A stretch of DNA of 64,000 nucleotides from Jiulongibacter sp024742395. Lineage in GTDB: Bacteria > Bacteroidota > Bacteroidia > Cytophagales > Spirosomataceae. The notes below the pieces were generated by a model. The model made no database searches, had not been told where the DNA came from, and was given only the letters and a program-made list of their open reading frames with translations. The stretch is from positions 4,216,001 through 4,280,000 of the forward strand of contig OZ252236.1 in the NCBI GenBank assembly GCA_965249455.1, in the 5' to 3' direction. Position 1 is the first letter of the stretch. Each line of letters starts with the position of its first letter. The translations under genes were made by a program, and so were the position numbers. Shown here in pieces: positions 1-8,852 of the stretch.

Positions 1-28
1 CAAATGATGAATGCTCGCCTAAACAAGC

Positions 29-1051
29 TTAGTTGATTTCTTTTTCCCATTCTGAAATGGCTTTAGTCATTTCTTCAAATTCTATTAAGAAACCGTCATG
101 TCCGTAATCAGAATCAATCTCCACATATTTAGCTCCGGTAATTCCCTCTGCGATGAATGCTTGCTCAGCAGGAGGAAACAAAACATCTGAGGATATTCCG
201 ATAACCAAAGTTTTTGCTTTCACTCTGCTCAGGGCATCTTTTAAAGAACCTCGGTAGCGGCTTACGTCATGAGAATCAAACATTTTACTTAAGACCCAAT
301 AGGAAAAAGCATTAAACCTTCTTTGAATTTTCTCCCCTTGATAGTTCTGATATGTATTGGCCCTAAAGAAATCTATCTGGCCTTCATCTCTTGATTGCGT
401 TCTATTATACGTCTGGTAGTTTCTGTAAGACAATAAGGCCATTGAACGAGCTACCTTCATTCCTTCTCTTCCGGCATCTTCATGACTTTCTTGCCAGGTA
501 GGGTCTGTTTGAATGGCCATTCTTTGGCTTTCATTAAAAGCAATGCCCCAGGGTGAATGATATGAGTTTGTAGAAAACAATATTAACTTCTCACAAACCT
601 CCGGATCTGTAACTGCCCATTCCAGAGCCTGCTGACCACCCAATGAGCCTCCCATTAAGGTGTCAATTTTTTCAATCTTCAGGTGATCTTTTACCAAATT
701 AAGACAGATTACCACATCTCTGATAGTGAGCATTGGGAAATCATGGAAATATGGTTTTCCTGTGTTAGGATTAACACTCAGTGGATTAGTACTGCCATAA
801 TGTGATCCTGGTACATTCACACACACAACAAAATCTTTACCTGGATTGAAGTGTCTATTCTCCCCTATCAGGCCGTTCCACCAGTCTGACGGATTTGCAT
901 TACCTGTGAATGCATGACATACCCACACTACATTAGATTTGGTTTCATTTAATTTACCATAAGTAGTGTAGGCCAGTTCTACCTCGGGCAAAAACTCACC
1001 GCTTTCAAGTTTTAATGGAGACTTTTGAGTAAAAATGTGGTTTTCTAACAT
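29..1051 (-). CDS. metX: Homoserine O-acetyltransferase (MetX), alpha/beta hydrolase fold
   Basis: Transfers an acetyl group from acetyl-CoA to homoserine, giving the O-acetylhomoserine used by the neighbouring MetY; cytoplasmic methionine synthesis. Visible: the nucleophile elbow GGSLGG (Ser about residue 136), a catalytic Asp in SSDVLFPP (about 289) and a His in YGHDGF (about 318), in the order expected for the family; 340 residues is slightly short but complete. I start at the ATG at 1051 (MLENHIF). The frame is open further to a TTG at 1069, but that codon lies inside the metY terminator hairpin. metX is downstream of metY on the same strand and probably shares its SAM-riboswitch control by read-through. 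Acetyl rather than succinyl specificity is inferred from pairing with an O-acetylhomoserine sulfhydrylase. Confidence 0.93.
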   Translation of the reverse strand: MLENHIFTQKSPLKLESGEFLPEVELAYTTYGKLNETKSNVVWVCHAFTGNANPSDWWNGLIGENRHFNPGKDFVVCVNVPGSHYGSTNPLSVNPNTGKPYFHDFPMLTIRDVVICLNLVKDHLKIEKIDTLMGGSLGGQQALEWAVTDPEVCEKLILFSTNSYHSPWGIAFNESQRMAIQTDPTWQESHEDAGREGMKVARSMALLSYRNYQTYNRTQSRDEGQIDFFRANTYQNYQGEKIQRRFNAFSYWVLSKMFDSHDVSRYRGSLKDALSRVKAKTLVIGISSDVLFPPAEQAFIAEGITGAKYVEIDSDYGHDGFLIEFEEMTKAISEWEKEIN

Positions 1052-1081
1052 AAAAAAAGGTGAGGCCAAGCAAGCCTCACC
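1052..1081 (-). terminator. Intrinsic terminator after metY, abutting the metX start codon
   Basis: On the minus strand an 8-bp perfect stem (GGTGAGGC / GCCTCACC, plus-strand arms 1074-1081 and 1059-1066) with a 7-nt loop is followed by seven T residues, and the next three bases are the metX ATG. It lies 9 bases after the metY stop codon. It can end metY transcripts or set the metY:metX ratio, and read-through transcripts would place the hairpin directly against the metX start. Confidence 0.85.
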
Positions 1082-1090
1082 GTTAAGTAA

Positions 1091-2383
1091 TTACAATCCT
1101 AAAGCTTTGGTAATATCAGCCTTGATATCATCAATATGCTCTATACCCGCAGAAATTCTTAATTGATTTGGCTCTACACCAGCAGACTTCTGCTCTTCCT
1201 CATTTAGCTGAGAATGCGTAGTACTGGCAGGGTGAATGATCAATGTCTTAGCATCACCTACATTGGCCAGATGAGAGATCAACTCTAAAGAATTAACAAA
1301 TTTCTCTGCTCTTTCTCTACCGCCTTTCAGGTTAAACGAAAGTACTCCACCAAAACCTCTGCTTAGGTATTTCTTGGCCAGCTCGTGTGTAGGATGAGAC
1401 GCTAAACCAGGGTAGCTTACTGATTCTACCTCAGGATGCTCATTTAGCCAAGTAGCCAGTGCCAATGCGTTTTCACAAGTTCTTTCTACTCGCAATGTCA
1501 ACGTTTCTAAACCTTGAAGAAGCAGGAAGGAGTTAAATGGTGACTGAGCAGGACCCCAATCTCTTAAACCCTCCACTCTACATCTAATGATAAACTGTAT
1601 GTTTCCAAAAGGGCCACCAATACCAAAGACATCATTTAATACCATTCCATTATAGCTGGCAGATGGCTCAGTGAATTGAGGATATTTACCATTTCCCCAG
1701 TTAAACGTTCCACCATCTATGATTACACCACCCATTGCAGTACCATGACCGCCTACCCATTTGGTAGCAGATTCTACTACTACAGAGGCTCCATGCTTTA
1801 ATGGCTGACAAATTGCACCACCTGCACCAAAAGTATTATCGACGAAAAGTGGAAGATCATATTTCTTTGCTAAAGCAGCAAGTTTCTCAAAATCAGGCGT
1901 ATTTAAACCTGGATTGCCGATTGTTTCTACATACAGAAGTTTGGTCTTATTATCAATCAATGATTCAAAACTATCCACATCATTTCCCTTTGCAAATCTG
2001 GCTTCTACGCCAATATTCTTAAAGGAGTTTTTAAACTGATTAAAAGACCCGCCATACAGAAAGCTACTTGTCACAAAATTGTCTCCTACTGTTGTAACAT
2101 TATTAATAGCCAAAAACTGAGCAGAATGGCCTGAAGCTGTAGCCAAAGCAGCCACTCCGCCTTCAAGTGCAGCCATTCTTTTCTCAAAAACATCATTAGT
2201 AGGGTTCATAATTCGGGTGTAAATATTCCCGAACTCTTTTAATGCAAAGAGATTAGCACCATGCTCTGAGTTTTTAAACTGGTAAGCCGTGGTTTGATAA
2301 ATAGGTACTGCTCTTGATTGAGTAGTAGGGTCAACTTCTTGACCAGCATGCAATTGCAGGGTTTCAAAATTCAATTCAGACAT
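1091..2383 (-). CDS. metY: O-acetylhomoserine sulfhydrylase (MetY), PLP enzyme
   Basis: Makes homocysteine from O-acetylhomoserine and sulfide, using pyridoxal phosphate. The 430-residue length is typical of O-acetylhomoserine aminocarboxypropyltransferases and longer than cystathionine synthases. The PLP-binding lysine is in ESATKWVGGHGT (about residue 208) and the cofactor-contacting Asp is in LFVDNTF (about 182). The ATG at 2383 follows a 5' leader of about 250 bases that contains a SAM riboswitch. It is followed by a terminator and then metX, so the two make up the direct-sulfhydrylation route to homocysteine. A cystathionine gamma-synthase is the main alternative, but the length and the metX partner argue against it. 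Confidence 0.94.
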   Translation of the reverse strand: MSELNFETLQLHAGQEVDPTTQSRAVPIYQTTAYQFKNSEHGANLFALKEFGNIYTRIMNPTNDVFEKRMAALEGGVAALATASGHSAQFLAINNVTTVGDNFVTSSFLYGGSFNQFKNSFKNIGVEARFAKGNDVDSFESLIDNKTKLLYVETIGNPGLNTPDFEKLAALAKKYDLPLFVDNTFGAGGAICQPLKHGASVVVESATKWVGGHGTAMGGVIIDGGTFNWGNGKYPQFTEPSASYNGMVLNDVFGIGGPFGNIQFIIRCRVEGLRDWGPAQSPFNSFLLLQGLETLTLRVERTCENALALATWLNEHPEVESVSYPGLASHPTHELAKKYLSRGFGGVLSFNLKGGRERAEKFVNSLELISHLANVGDAKTLIIHPASTTHSQLNEEEQKSAGVEPNQLRISAGIEHIDDIKADITKALGL

Positions 2384-2482
2384 GTTATAAAGTTTAATAA
2401 GTTAATACATCGCAGGTCAACAAAGACACGCGTTTCCGACTATCGGAGTAAACCAAAACGATGAAAATTGTTAATCGATTGG

Positions 2483-2600
2483 CTTATAAGTCCCAAAGGC
2501 CATTTTGGCACAGTTAGGTAGGTATTGGCACCTTATCGCCTATGGCGGGACAGGTTGCCCGAGGTTCAAAGAGCCCATTCTCTCCCCTCGTCTTTATAAA
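2483..2600 (-). ncRNA. SAM-I (S-box) riboswitch upstream of metY
   Basis: On the minus strand the leader carries S-box core elements: an ACGAGGGGAGA segment, TGAACCTCGGGCAACC, GGTGCCAATACC, a short GCCA/TGGC hairpin (P4), and a closing P1 helix formed by TTTATAA (plus 2594-2600) with TTATAAG (plus 2483-2489). The spacing and order match the SAM-I aptamer. It lies between a good promoter (2643-2674) and metY, so S-adenosylmethionine should repress metY and probably metX. About 100 nt separate the aptamer from the metY start; I see a small TCCGA/TCGGA hairpin there but no T-run, so the expression platform is unclear and may act on translation. Confidence 0.87.
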
Positions 2601-2642
2601 TCAATCCAATATGGCAGAGAATCTACCTTTGAAAAGATGTCG

Positions 2643-2674
2643 CAAATATAAGTCTCTGTATTTTGAACTGGCAA
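2643..2674 (-). promoter_or_regulatory. Promoter of the metY riboswitch transcript
   Basis: The minus strand reads TTG, 21 bases, then TATATTTG, a perfect match to the Bacteroidota -7 box TAnnTTTG with an acceptable -33 TTG. Transcription would start near 2636, about 35 bases upstream of the SAM-I aptamer. Confidence 0.6.
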
Positions 2675-2726
2675 GTATTTTTCAGTTTTAATCTTGATGA
2701 TTAAAAGAATTGTTAACTTTTCAAAC

Positions 2727-3161
2727 CTAGTTCTTCCTGACAAAAATCAATTTAGAGTCTGATGAAGAACCACTTATCTCAACAATGTGCCAATTGGGTG
2801 AAGCCAAAAAATCAGGATAAAAATAAAATTTATTCGCCAAAGCAAGTTTCATTGTAAAGTCATTAAATGCCTTATAGTTTACAAAATCGCGTTGCAGATA
2901 ACCCAGATCATAAGTATAGGTAAAACCTTTAACGAAGCCGCTGGAAACTCTTTTAACCTCAAATATTCCTTTAAAATTTTGCTTATTAAACGAACCGGAA
3001 ATTATGCCTTCATCAGCTAGTATGTCAATAAATATTGATTCATTTAAAACCGGCCGAAAATCTTGAGAGTCTGGATTCCCCGCGGTAAGAAAAAAATATC
3101 TTTCCTGAGCAGTTACCGCAACACTTAAAAGACATAAAACAGAAAGTAGATACCCTTTCAT
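2727..3161 (-). CDS. Small exported protein of unknown function
   Basis: I do not recognise this 144-residue protein. It begins with a clear Sec signal peptide (residues 1-18, ending VTAQ) and then has a beta-rich sequence with many aromatic residues and no cysteines, suggesting a soluble periplasmic or surface domain. Its ATG overlaps the pabC stop codon by one base (TAATG), so it is co-translated as the last gene of the gcvP-pabB-pabC operon. It has no apparent link to folate metabolism. It may simply be carried by the operon. Confidence 0.75.
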   Translation of the reverse strand: MKGYLLSVLCLLSVAVTAQERYFFLTAGNPDSQDFRPVLNESIFIDILADEGIISGSFNKQNFKGIFEVKRVSSGFVKGFTYTYDLGYLQRDFVNYKAFNDFTMKLALANKFYFYPDFLASPNWHIVEISGSSSDSKLIFVRKN

Positions 3162-3769
3162 TATAGCTCTGTTAGTTTTATAACATCGTTATCTATTTGA
3201 AAGGAATATACCATTTCGAAATCCCTCATCGCATTTATCAAAGCGATTTTCGAAAAATGTGGTAAATCTTCAACTCTAATTTCTTTTTCTTTGATTAGTC
3301 CTTTATCAAGCAAAAAGCTACGCTTTACCCCCTTCAAAAGGTAAGTAGACGGCGTTACCCATTGATGCCCATCATGCAAAACCACATTACAGTAAGAGGT
3401 GTCTGTGACAAAACCATTTTTCACAAAAAGAACTTCGTCCTGCTCAGATTCCGCTACGGCATCCAATAGAAACTTTCGGTCAGTAGATTTATAGTTGTAA
3501 TCATAATTACCCGCATCTTTAATTTCCATTGTCTTATGTGCGGCAAGCGAATACGGAAAGTAATCTACAGTTTGAATATTCTTTTTATACCTTACTTTGC
3601 AACGGTACACCTGATCATCTTCTGGTGTCAATTTTATATTGGCAAGTAAAGAAATGGCCTGGTTCTCCCCCAGAGCCTCTCTTCTGGTTCTGTTCATCCT
3701 TTCTTCATGATAATCTAAAAGAAAGAATTCACCATTCTGATATTTTATGGTCTCAAAGTACTGGAACAT
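3161..3769 (-). CDS. pabC: Class IV aminotransferase, probable aminodeoxychorismate lyase (PabC)
   Basis: Probably releases pyruvate from 4-amino-4-deoxychorismate to give p-aminobenzoate for folate. The 202-residue sequence has class IV aminotransferase features: an N-terminal FETIKYQNGEFFLLDYHEER segment and a TDTSYCNVVL motif (the T-E/D-x-S-x-x-N cofactor loop). It is shorter than the E. coli enzyme (about 270), which seems to be a compact form. It overlaps the pabB end by 17 bases, which is the main support for the PabC assignment; on sequence alone a branched-chain or D-amino acid aminotransferase relative could not be excluded. Confidence 0.8.
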   Translation of the reverse strand: MFQYFETIKYQNGEFFLLDYHEERMNRTRREALGENQAISLLANIKLTPEDDQVYRCKVRYKKNIQTVDYFPYSLAAHKTMEIKDAGNYDYNYKSTDRKFLLDAVAESEQDEVLFVKNGFVTDTSYCNVVLHDGHQWVTPSTYLLKGVKRSFLLDKGLIKEKEIRVEDLPHFSKIALINAMRDFEMVYSFQIDNDVIKLTEL

Positions 3770-4763
3770 AAATCTTACTAATCATTTCTTTGTATTCACT
3801 ATCTGCAGAGCTTCTAGAGGTAATGCCTCCGCCACTCTTAAAAAACATTTCCCCGTTTCTTAATTCGACAAACCTAATCATTACTGCCGAATTGAGTTTC
3901 TCGCCATCAAAAACACCAAAAACTCCAGTATAAAAGCCTCTTTCCCCATTATAAAGCGTAATCTTCTCCGCTTCGTTAATAATTTCTAAAGTTTTGGGTT
4001 TAGGTGCCCCGGAAATAGAACCGGCGGGCAAAAGTTCAAAAAACAGATCCCCAATCTTCTCTTGCCAGTTCTCTGGCAATTGACCACACACTTCAGAACT
4101 CACCTGAAGCAGCTCCGTACCATCTTGCTTCTTTATTTTTTCAATATACCTAAAACGCTCAACCCACACTTTATTGGCAATTTTACTTAAATCATTTCTA
4201 ATCAAATCTACAATAGTGGTGTGTTCATATTTCTCCTTTCTATCAGATAGAATAATATTTTCTGCGTTAGGAAAATGTGCATCAATGGTACCTTTCATTG
4301 GAAAGGAAGAGATTTGTCCGGAAGCGTTTATCTGAACAAAAGTTTCAGGTGAAAAACAGAAGAACCTATCCTTCACAAAAAGCTTATATTTTGATTTGGC
4401 TCGCAAAAAAAGCTGCTCAGCTTGCCAATTAGCCTTAATTGGTGTTTCGGCAGTCAAATTTGTGAGGAAGCTATTCCCTTTTTGTAAATGTCTATGCACT
4501 AAGCCAAAGGCACTTTCGAATGTTGAAAATGATAAAGGTTCTTTCTGCAGCTGCAATTCTACTGAGGCAGAACTTTCGGGATTATGATAGTTTCTGTATT
4601 CCAGAAAATCATCGTCCATGGAATACCTGATCTGCTGATTATTGACAGCATGCAATGGGAGAATAAACGGCTCTTTCAAAGCAAAGTCAAACACAAACAA
4701 AAAGGGTGTCCTTTCAGCACCCATTTTATTCATTTGATCTATTACCTTTTCTTTTAGCTCCAT
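3753..4763 (-). CDS. pabB: Aminodeoxychorismate synthase component I (PabB)
   Basis: Converts chorismate plus ammonia to 4-amino-4-deoxychorismate, the first step of p-aminobenzoate synthesis. The chorismate-binding domain is complete: PMKGT (Lys about residue 157, the residue that separates PabB from anthranilate synthase), the HTTIVDLIRNDLSKIA segment, GSISGAPKPKT and GGGITSRSSADSEY. At 336 residues it lacks most of the N-terminal domain of longer relatives. The glutaminase partner (PabA/TrpG) is not in the window. It begins nine bases after gcvP and overlaps pabC, so all three are one transcript. Confidence 0.9.
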   Translation of the reverse strand: MELKEKVIDQMNKMGAERTPFLFVFDFALKEPFILPLHAVNNQQIRYSMDDDFLEYRNYHNPESSASVELQLQKEPLSFSTFESAFGLVHRHLQKGNSFLTNLTAETPIKANWQAEQLFLRAKSKYKLFVKDRFFCFSPETFVQINASGQISSFPMKGTIDAHFPNAENIILSDRKEKYEHTTIVDLIRNDLSKIANKVWVERFRYIEKIKKQDGTELLQVSSEVCGQLPENWQEKIGDLFFELLPAGSISGAPKPKTLEIINEAEKITLYNGERGFYTGVFGVFDGEKLNSAVMIRFVELRNGEMFFKSGGGITSRSSADSEYKEMISKIYVPVL

Positions 4764-4772
4764 TAAAATGGC

Positions 4773-7679
4773 TTAAGCCTCTATATATTCTTCTATTGGC
4801 AAACAGCTACAAACAAGATTACGATCCCCATAGGCCGAATCTATTCGACTAACTGAAGGCCAAAATTTTGCAAACCTTAAATGATCAACCGGAAAAGCGG
4901 CTTTCTCTCTTGAATAGGGGCGAGTCCAGTCGTTGGCCATCACCACTCTCATACTATGTGGTGCATGTACCAATACATTACTTTCTTTATCCGCATCACC
5001 GGTTTCTATTTCCTTAATTTCATTTCTAATGGCTATTAAGGCATCACAAAAACGATCCAATTCTTCTTTCGACTCTGACTCTGTTGGTTCTATCATTAAA
5101 GTACCTGCCACCGGAAAAGAAACCGTTGGCGAATGGAATCCATAGTCAATCAGTCTTTTAGCGATATCCTCTACCTCAATGCCTGCAGTTTGCTTAAATT
5201 CTCTGCAATCCACAATCATTTCGTGGGCACATCTGTCATTGGCTCCCGAGTATAAAATCTTAAAAGAGCCTTCCAATCTAGATTTGATATAATTAGCATT
5301 AAGTATGGCATACTTAGTTGCAATGGTAAGACCATCGCCTCCCATCATTGCAATATAGGCGTAAGAAATAGGAAGAATGCCTGCACTACCCCATGGGGCA
5401 GCAGATATAGCATGTATAGATCCAAAAGAATAAGAATCTGAATACTTATCTACATGCCTTCTGGCTTTCATTTCTACATGACCTGGTAAGAAAGGTTCCA
5501 AATCCTTCACTACTCCAATTGGTCCCATACCTGGTCCTCCACCTCCATGAGGGATACAAAAAGTTTTGTGAAGATTAAGGTGACATACATCAGCTCCGAT
5601 TCTTCCTGGAGAAGTTAAGCCTACTTGTGCATTCATATTGGCACCGTCCATATACACACGGCCTCCATGATCATGTATTATCTTACAAATCTCTCTTATT
5701 CCTTCTTCAAAAACTCCGTGAGTAGAAGGGTAAGTAACCATTAAACAAGAAAGGTCTGAGGCATGCTCTTCTGCTTTTTGTCTCAGATCCTCTAAATCTA
5801 TATTTCCTCTTTCATCACATGCCGTTACTACTACTTTCATTCCTGCCATAACCGCAGATGCCGGGTTAGTACCATGAGCAGATGAAGGAATAAGAGCCAC
5901 ATTTCTTTGACCCTCTCCTCTACTTTCATGAAACGCCCTGATTACCATTAAACCTGCATATTCACCTTGTGCACCTGAGTTGGGTTGAAGAGATACTGCA
6001 TCAAAACCAGTTATTTCGCAAAGCCAGACCTGTAAGTTTTTAAATAAATGATGATACCCTTCCGTTTGATTAGCCGGGGCAAAAGGATGAATATTGGCAA
6101 ACTCAGGCCAAGTAACAGGAATCATCTCTGTAGTGGCATTCAATTTCATGGTACAGCTACCCAATGAAATCATGGAGTGTACCAGAGATAAATCTTTATT
6201 TTCTAAAGATTTTAAATATCTGAGCATTTCATGCTCAGTATGATGTGTTCTGAAAATGGGATGGGTCATAAAAGCTGATTCTCGTTTCATGCCAATCGCA
6301 AACTCCGATTCAACCTCCCCCTTCAGATTCATTAAAACTCTTTCACCTCTTGCTTCTGCAAAAATTTCTAAAAGCTCTGCTACATCTTCCAGTGTTTTGT
6401 TTTCATCGAAACTGACTGAAATTGTATCCTTGTCTATGTATCTGAGATTTATTTTCTTGGCTAATGCCAATTCCATCACCTTCTCTGCATCATGTACATC
6501 TACTGAAACTGTATCAAAAAAGTCATGATGATTAATATGATAGTCTAAACCCTGTACTGAATTGGCAAAAAAACGGGCCAAGCCATGTACCCGTTCGGCG
6601 ATCATTTTTAGGCCTTCAGGACCATGGTACAATCCATAGGCAGAAGAAAGTACAGCCAGAAGCACCTGTGAGGTACAGATATTCGAGGTGGCCTTTTCTC
6701 TTCTAATATGTTGCTCACGAGTTTGAAGAGCCATTCTGTAAGCATCATTGCCCTCTGCGTCTTTTGACAAACCTATGATTCTTCCCGGAATCTGACGTTT
6801 ATACTCTTCTTTTGCCGCAAAAAATGCCGCATGAGGTCCGCCAAGCCCCATAGGGATTCCAAAACGCTGAGCCGTTCCCAGCACTACATCAGCTCCCATT
6901 TCACCTGCAGGTTTCAATAAAACCAGGGATAATAAGTCAGCCGCAACGGCAACCTGAATATTTTGAGAATGAGCTTCAGAAATTAATTCAGAATAATCCT
7001 TTACTTCTCCATTCTTCCCGGGGTTTTGAATTAACAGGCCAAAAACCTGTTCATTAAATACAATCTCGCTTTCATCTACTACCTTCACTTCAATACCAAT
7101 AGAACTGGCTCTTCCTATAACCACATCTATGGTTTGCGGAAAACAATTTGATGAAATCAGGAAAGTATGAGCCGTTTTCTTTTGACTACCTTTTCTATTG
7201 GCATAAAACATACTCATCGCTTCAGCGGCGGCCGTAGCTTCATCTAACAAAGAAGCATTAGCTAATGGCATAGCTGTTAAATCACAGATCATGGTCTGAA
7301 AATTAAACAACATCTCAAGTCTCCCTTGAGCAATTTCTGCCTGGTATGGCGTATAAGCCGTATACCAGCCAGGATTCTCCAAAATATTACGAAGTATTAC
7401 GGCCGGAAGTCTCGTATCATAATATCCTAATCCAATAAAAGATTTGAAAATTTGATTTTGATCTGCGAGTTGTTTCATTTGATCCAAAAACTCTACTTCT
7501 GATAGAGCTGCTGGAAGATTGAGATCCCTCTTCAGTCTAATTCCCGAAGGAACCGTTTGGTCAATGAGTTCTTCTAAATTATTCACATTTACCGTTTGGA
7601 GCATAGCTCTAAGGTTCTCTTCTCTTTTTCCGTGATGTCTGTCTTCAAACTTTTCACGGGCAGTGAGGTCCAGGATCAT
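4773..7679 (-). CDS. gcvP: Glycine dehydrogenase (decarboxylating), P-protein
   Basis: The P-protein of the glycine cleavage system decarboxylates glycine and passes the aminomethyl group to lipoylated H-protein. The 968-residue single-chain form contains both halves of the P-protein; the PLP lysine is in LNLHKTFCIPHGGGGPGMGP (about residue 704). I use the ATG at 7679 (MILDLTARE). An in-frame TTG at 7718 lies in the -7 promoter box, so it cannot be the start of a transcript from that promoter. gcvH and gcvT are not nearby. It is the first gene of an operon with pabB and pabC, which links production and use of one-carbon tetrahydrofolate. Confidence 0.96.
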   Translation of the reverse strand: MILDLTAREKFEDRHHGKREENLRAMLQTVNVNNLEELIDQTVPSGIRLKRDLNLPAALSEVEFLDQMKQLADQNQIFKSFIGLGYYDTRLPAVILRNILENPGWYTAYTPYQAEIAQGRLEMLFNFQTMICDLTAMPLANASLLDEATAAAEAMSMFYANRKGSQKKTAHTFLISSNCFPQTIDVVIGRASSIGIEVKVVDESEIVFNEQVFGLLIQNPGKNGEVKDYSELISEAHSQNIQVAVAADLLSLVLLKPAGEMGADVVLGTAQRFGIPMGLGGPHAAFFAAKEEYKRQIPGRIIGLSKDAEGNDAYRMALQTREQHIRREKATSNICTSQVLLAVLSSAYGLYHGPEGLKMIAERVHGLARFFANSVQGLDYHINHHDFFDTVSVDVHDAEKVMELALAKKINLRYIDKDTISVSFDENKTLEDVAELLEIFAEARGERVLMNLKGEVESEFAIGMKRESAFMTHPIFRTHHTEHEMLRYLKSLENKDLSLVHSMISLGSCTMKLNATTEMIPVTWPEFANIHPFAPANQTEGYHHLFKNLQVWLCEITGFDAVSLQPNSGAQGEYAGLMVIRAFHESRGEGQRNVALIPSSAHGTNPASAVMAGMKVVVTACDERGNIDLEDLRQKAEEHASDLSCLMVTYPSTHGVFEEGIREICKIIHDHGGRVYMDGANMNAQVGLTSPGRIGADVCHLNLHKTFCIPHGGGGPGMGPIGVVKDLEPFLPGHVEMKARRHVDKYSDSYSFGSIHAISAAPWGSAGILPISYAYIAMMGGDGLTIATKYAILNANYIKSRLEGSFKILYSGANDRCAHEMIVDCREFKQTAGIEVEDIAKRLIDYGFHSPTVSFPVAGTLMIEPTESESKEELDRFCDALIAIRNEIKEIETGDADKESNVLVHAPHSMRVVMANDWTRPYSREKAAFPVDHLRFAKFWPSVSRIDSAYGDRNLVCSCLPIEEYIEA

Positions 7680-7715
7680 ATTGGTCTTTTTAGTAGTAAG
7701 TCTCAGAATGTCACG

Positions 7716-7723
7716 CAAAAGTA
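7716..7723 (-). promoter_or_regulatory. Promoter -7 box for the gcvP operon
   Basis: The minus strand carries TACTTTTG, a perfect TAnnTTTG box, 36 bases before the gcvP ATG. A TTTTG lies 24 bases further upstream, slightly farther than the usual 19-21, so the -33 element is weak. Confidence 0.5.
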
Positions 7724-7808
7724 CTAAATGCGAATTGCTTGATAAAACAAAATGTTCGTACGTTTAAGGAAAATAAAACTTGTTCATTAAAAAATTCAAG
7801 CATTGAAA

Positions 7809-8852
7809 ATGTCATTTAAAAAAATAAGAACAGTCCTGTTACTCCCCTTACTGTCAATAAACTCTCTTATTGCTCAAGATCTTTCTGTGAAATATGCTGA
7901 AACCATTACTCAGGATGATCTTAAAATGCATCTCAGTTACATAGCCTCGGATGAATTAGAGGGCAGAGAAACAGGAAAAAGAGGACAATATTTAGCCGCT
8001 CTATATCTGGCAGACCAATTTGAAAAATTAGGTCTCACCAAAATAGTACCTCTCGGAAAGTATCATTCCTACTTTCAATGGTTTAATGTAGCCGCAAAAG
8101 GGAAAAGACAAACTTTGCTTGCAAAGGATCAAACCCTACCTGATGGATTCGAGGAATTAGCTAGTATGAATGTACTGGGCTTCTTGGAAGGAACCACCAA
8201 AAAAGAAGAAGTTATTGTAATTACTGCTCATTATGACCATTTGGGAATAGGCAGTAAAGGTGAAATACACAATGGTGCCGATGACGACGGAAGTGGCACT
8301 TCTGCAGTATTAGAAATAGCCGAAGCTTTCTCCAAAGCTAAACAAGAGGGCCATGGCCCGGATAGAAGCATTCTTTTTATGCTTGTAGCAGGAGAAGAAA
8401 AAGGATTACTAGGCTCAAAATATTTTGCAGATCATGACCCGGTAATTCCACTACACAAGATCGTTTGTAATTTAAACATTGACATGATAGGTCGTAAAGA
8501 CGAGCATCATGAGAGTGATGAATACATCTATATAATAGGCTCTGATAAAATATCTTCAGAACTACATCGAATCAATGAAGCCGAGAACATAAAACATACT
8601 GATTTTTTACTCGACTATACCTACAATGATGAAAAGGATCCAAATCGGTTTTACTATCGATCTGACCACTATAATTTCGCAAAGAATGGCATACCTGTAA
8701 TATTCTATTTTAGTGGAGTTCATGAAGATTATCATAAACCCGGAGACGATATTGACAAAATTCTATTCTCGAAATACTCCAAAATAACAAAGCACATTTT
8801 TTATACTGCCTGGACTATAGTCAATAAAACGGATAGATTGATCATTGACTAA
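7809..8852 (+). CDS. Exported M28-family metallopeptidase
   Basis: A zinc-dependent aminopeptidase-type enzyme, exported by a Sec signal peptide (residues 1-23, ending LIAQ). The M28 metal-site motifs are all present and in order: HYDHLG, GADDDGSGT, the Glu pair in VAGEEKGLLGS, an Asp in NLNIDMIGR and the last His in SGVHEDYHKPGDD. A PA-insert domain, seen in some relatives, is absent. I use the ATG at 7809, not the TTG two codons earlier. It is divergent from gcvP and stands alone. Substrate (peptides or cyclised glutamine) cannot be told from sequence. Confidence 0.9.
   Translation: MSFKKIRTVLLLPLLSINSLIAQDLSVKYAETITQDDLKMHLSYIASDELEGRETGKRGQYLAALYLADQFEKLGLTKIVPLGKYHSYFQWFNVAAKGKRQTLLAKDQTLPDGFEELASMNVLGFLEGTTKKEEVIVITAHYDHLGIGSKGEIHNGADDDGSGTSAVLEIAEAFSKAKQEGHGPDRSILFMLVAGEEKGLLGSKYFADHDPVIPLHKIVCNLNIDMIGRKDEHHESDEYIYIIGSDKISSELHRINEAENIKHTDFLLDYTYNDEKDPNRFYYRSDHYNFAKNGIPVIFYFSGVHEDYHKPGDDIDKILFSKYSKITKHIFYTAWTIVNKTDRLIID

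Noticed and set aside
1052..1069. TTG start of metX at 1069 (six extra residues)
   Set aside because: It lies within the metY terminator hairpin. The ATG at 1051 is the better start.
7680..7718. TTG start of gcvP 13 codons upstream
   Set aside because: The TTG is part of the -7 box TACTTTTG. The ATG at 7679 gives normal P-protein length.
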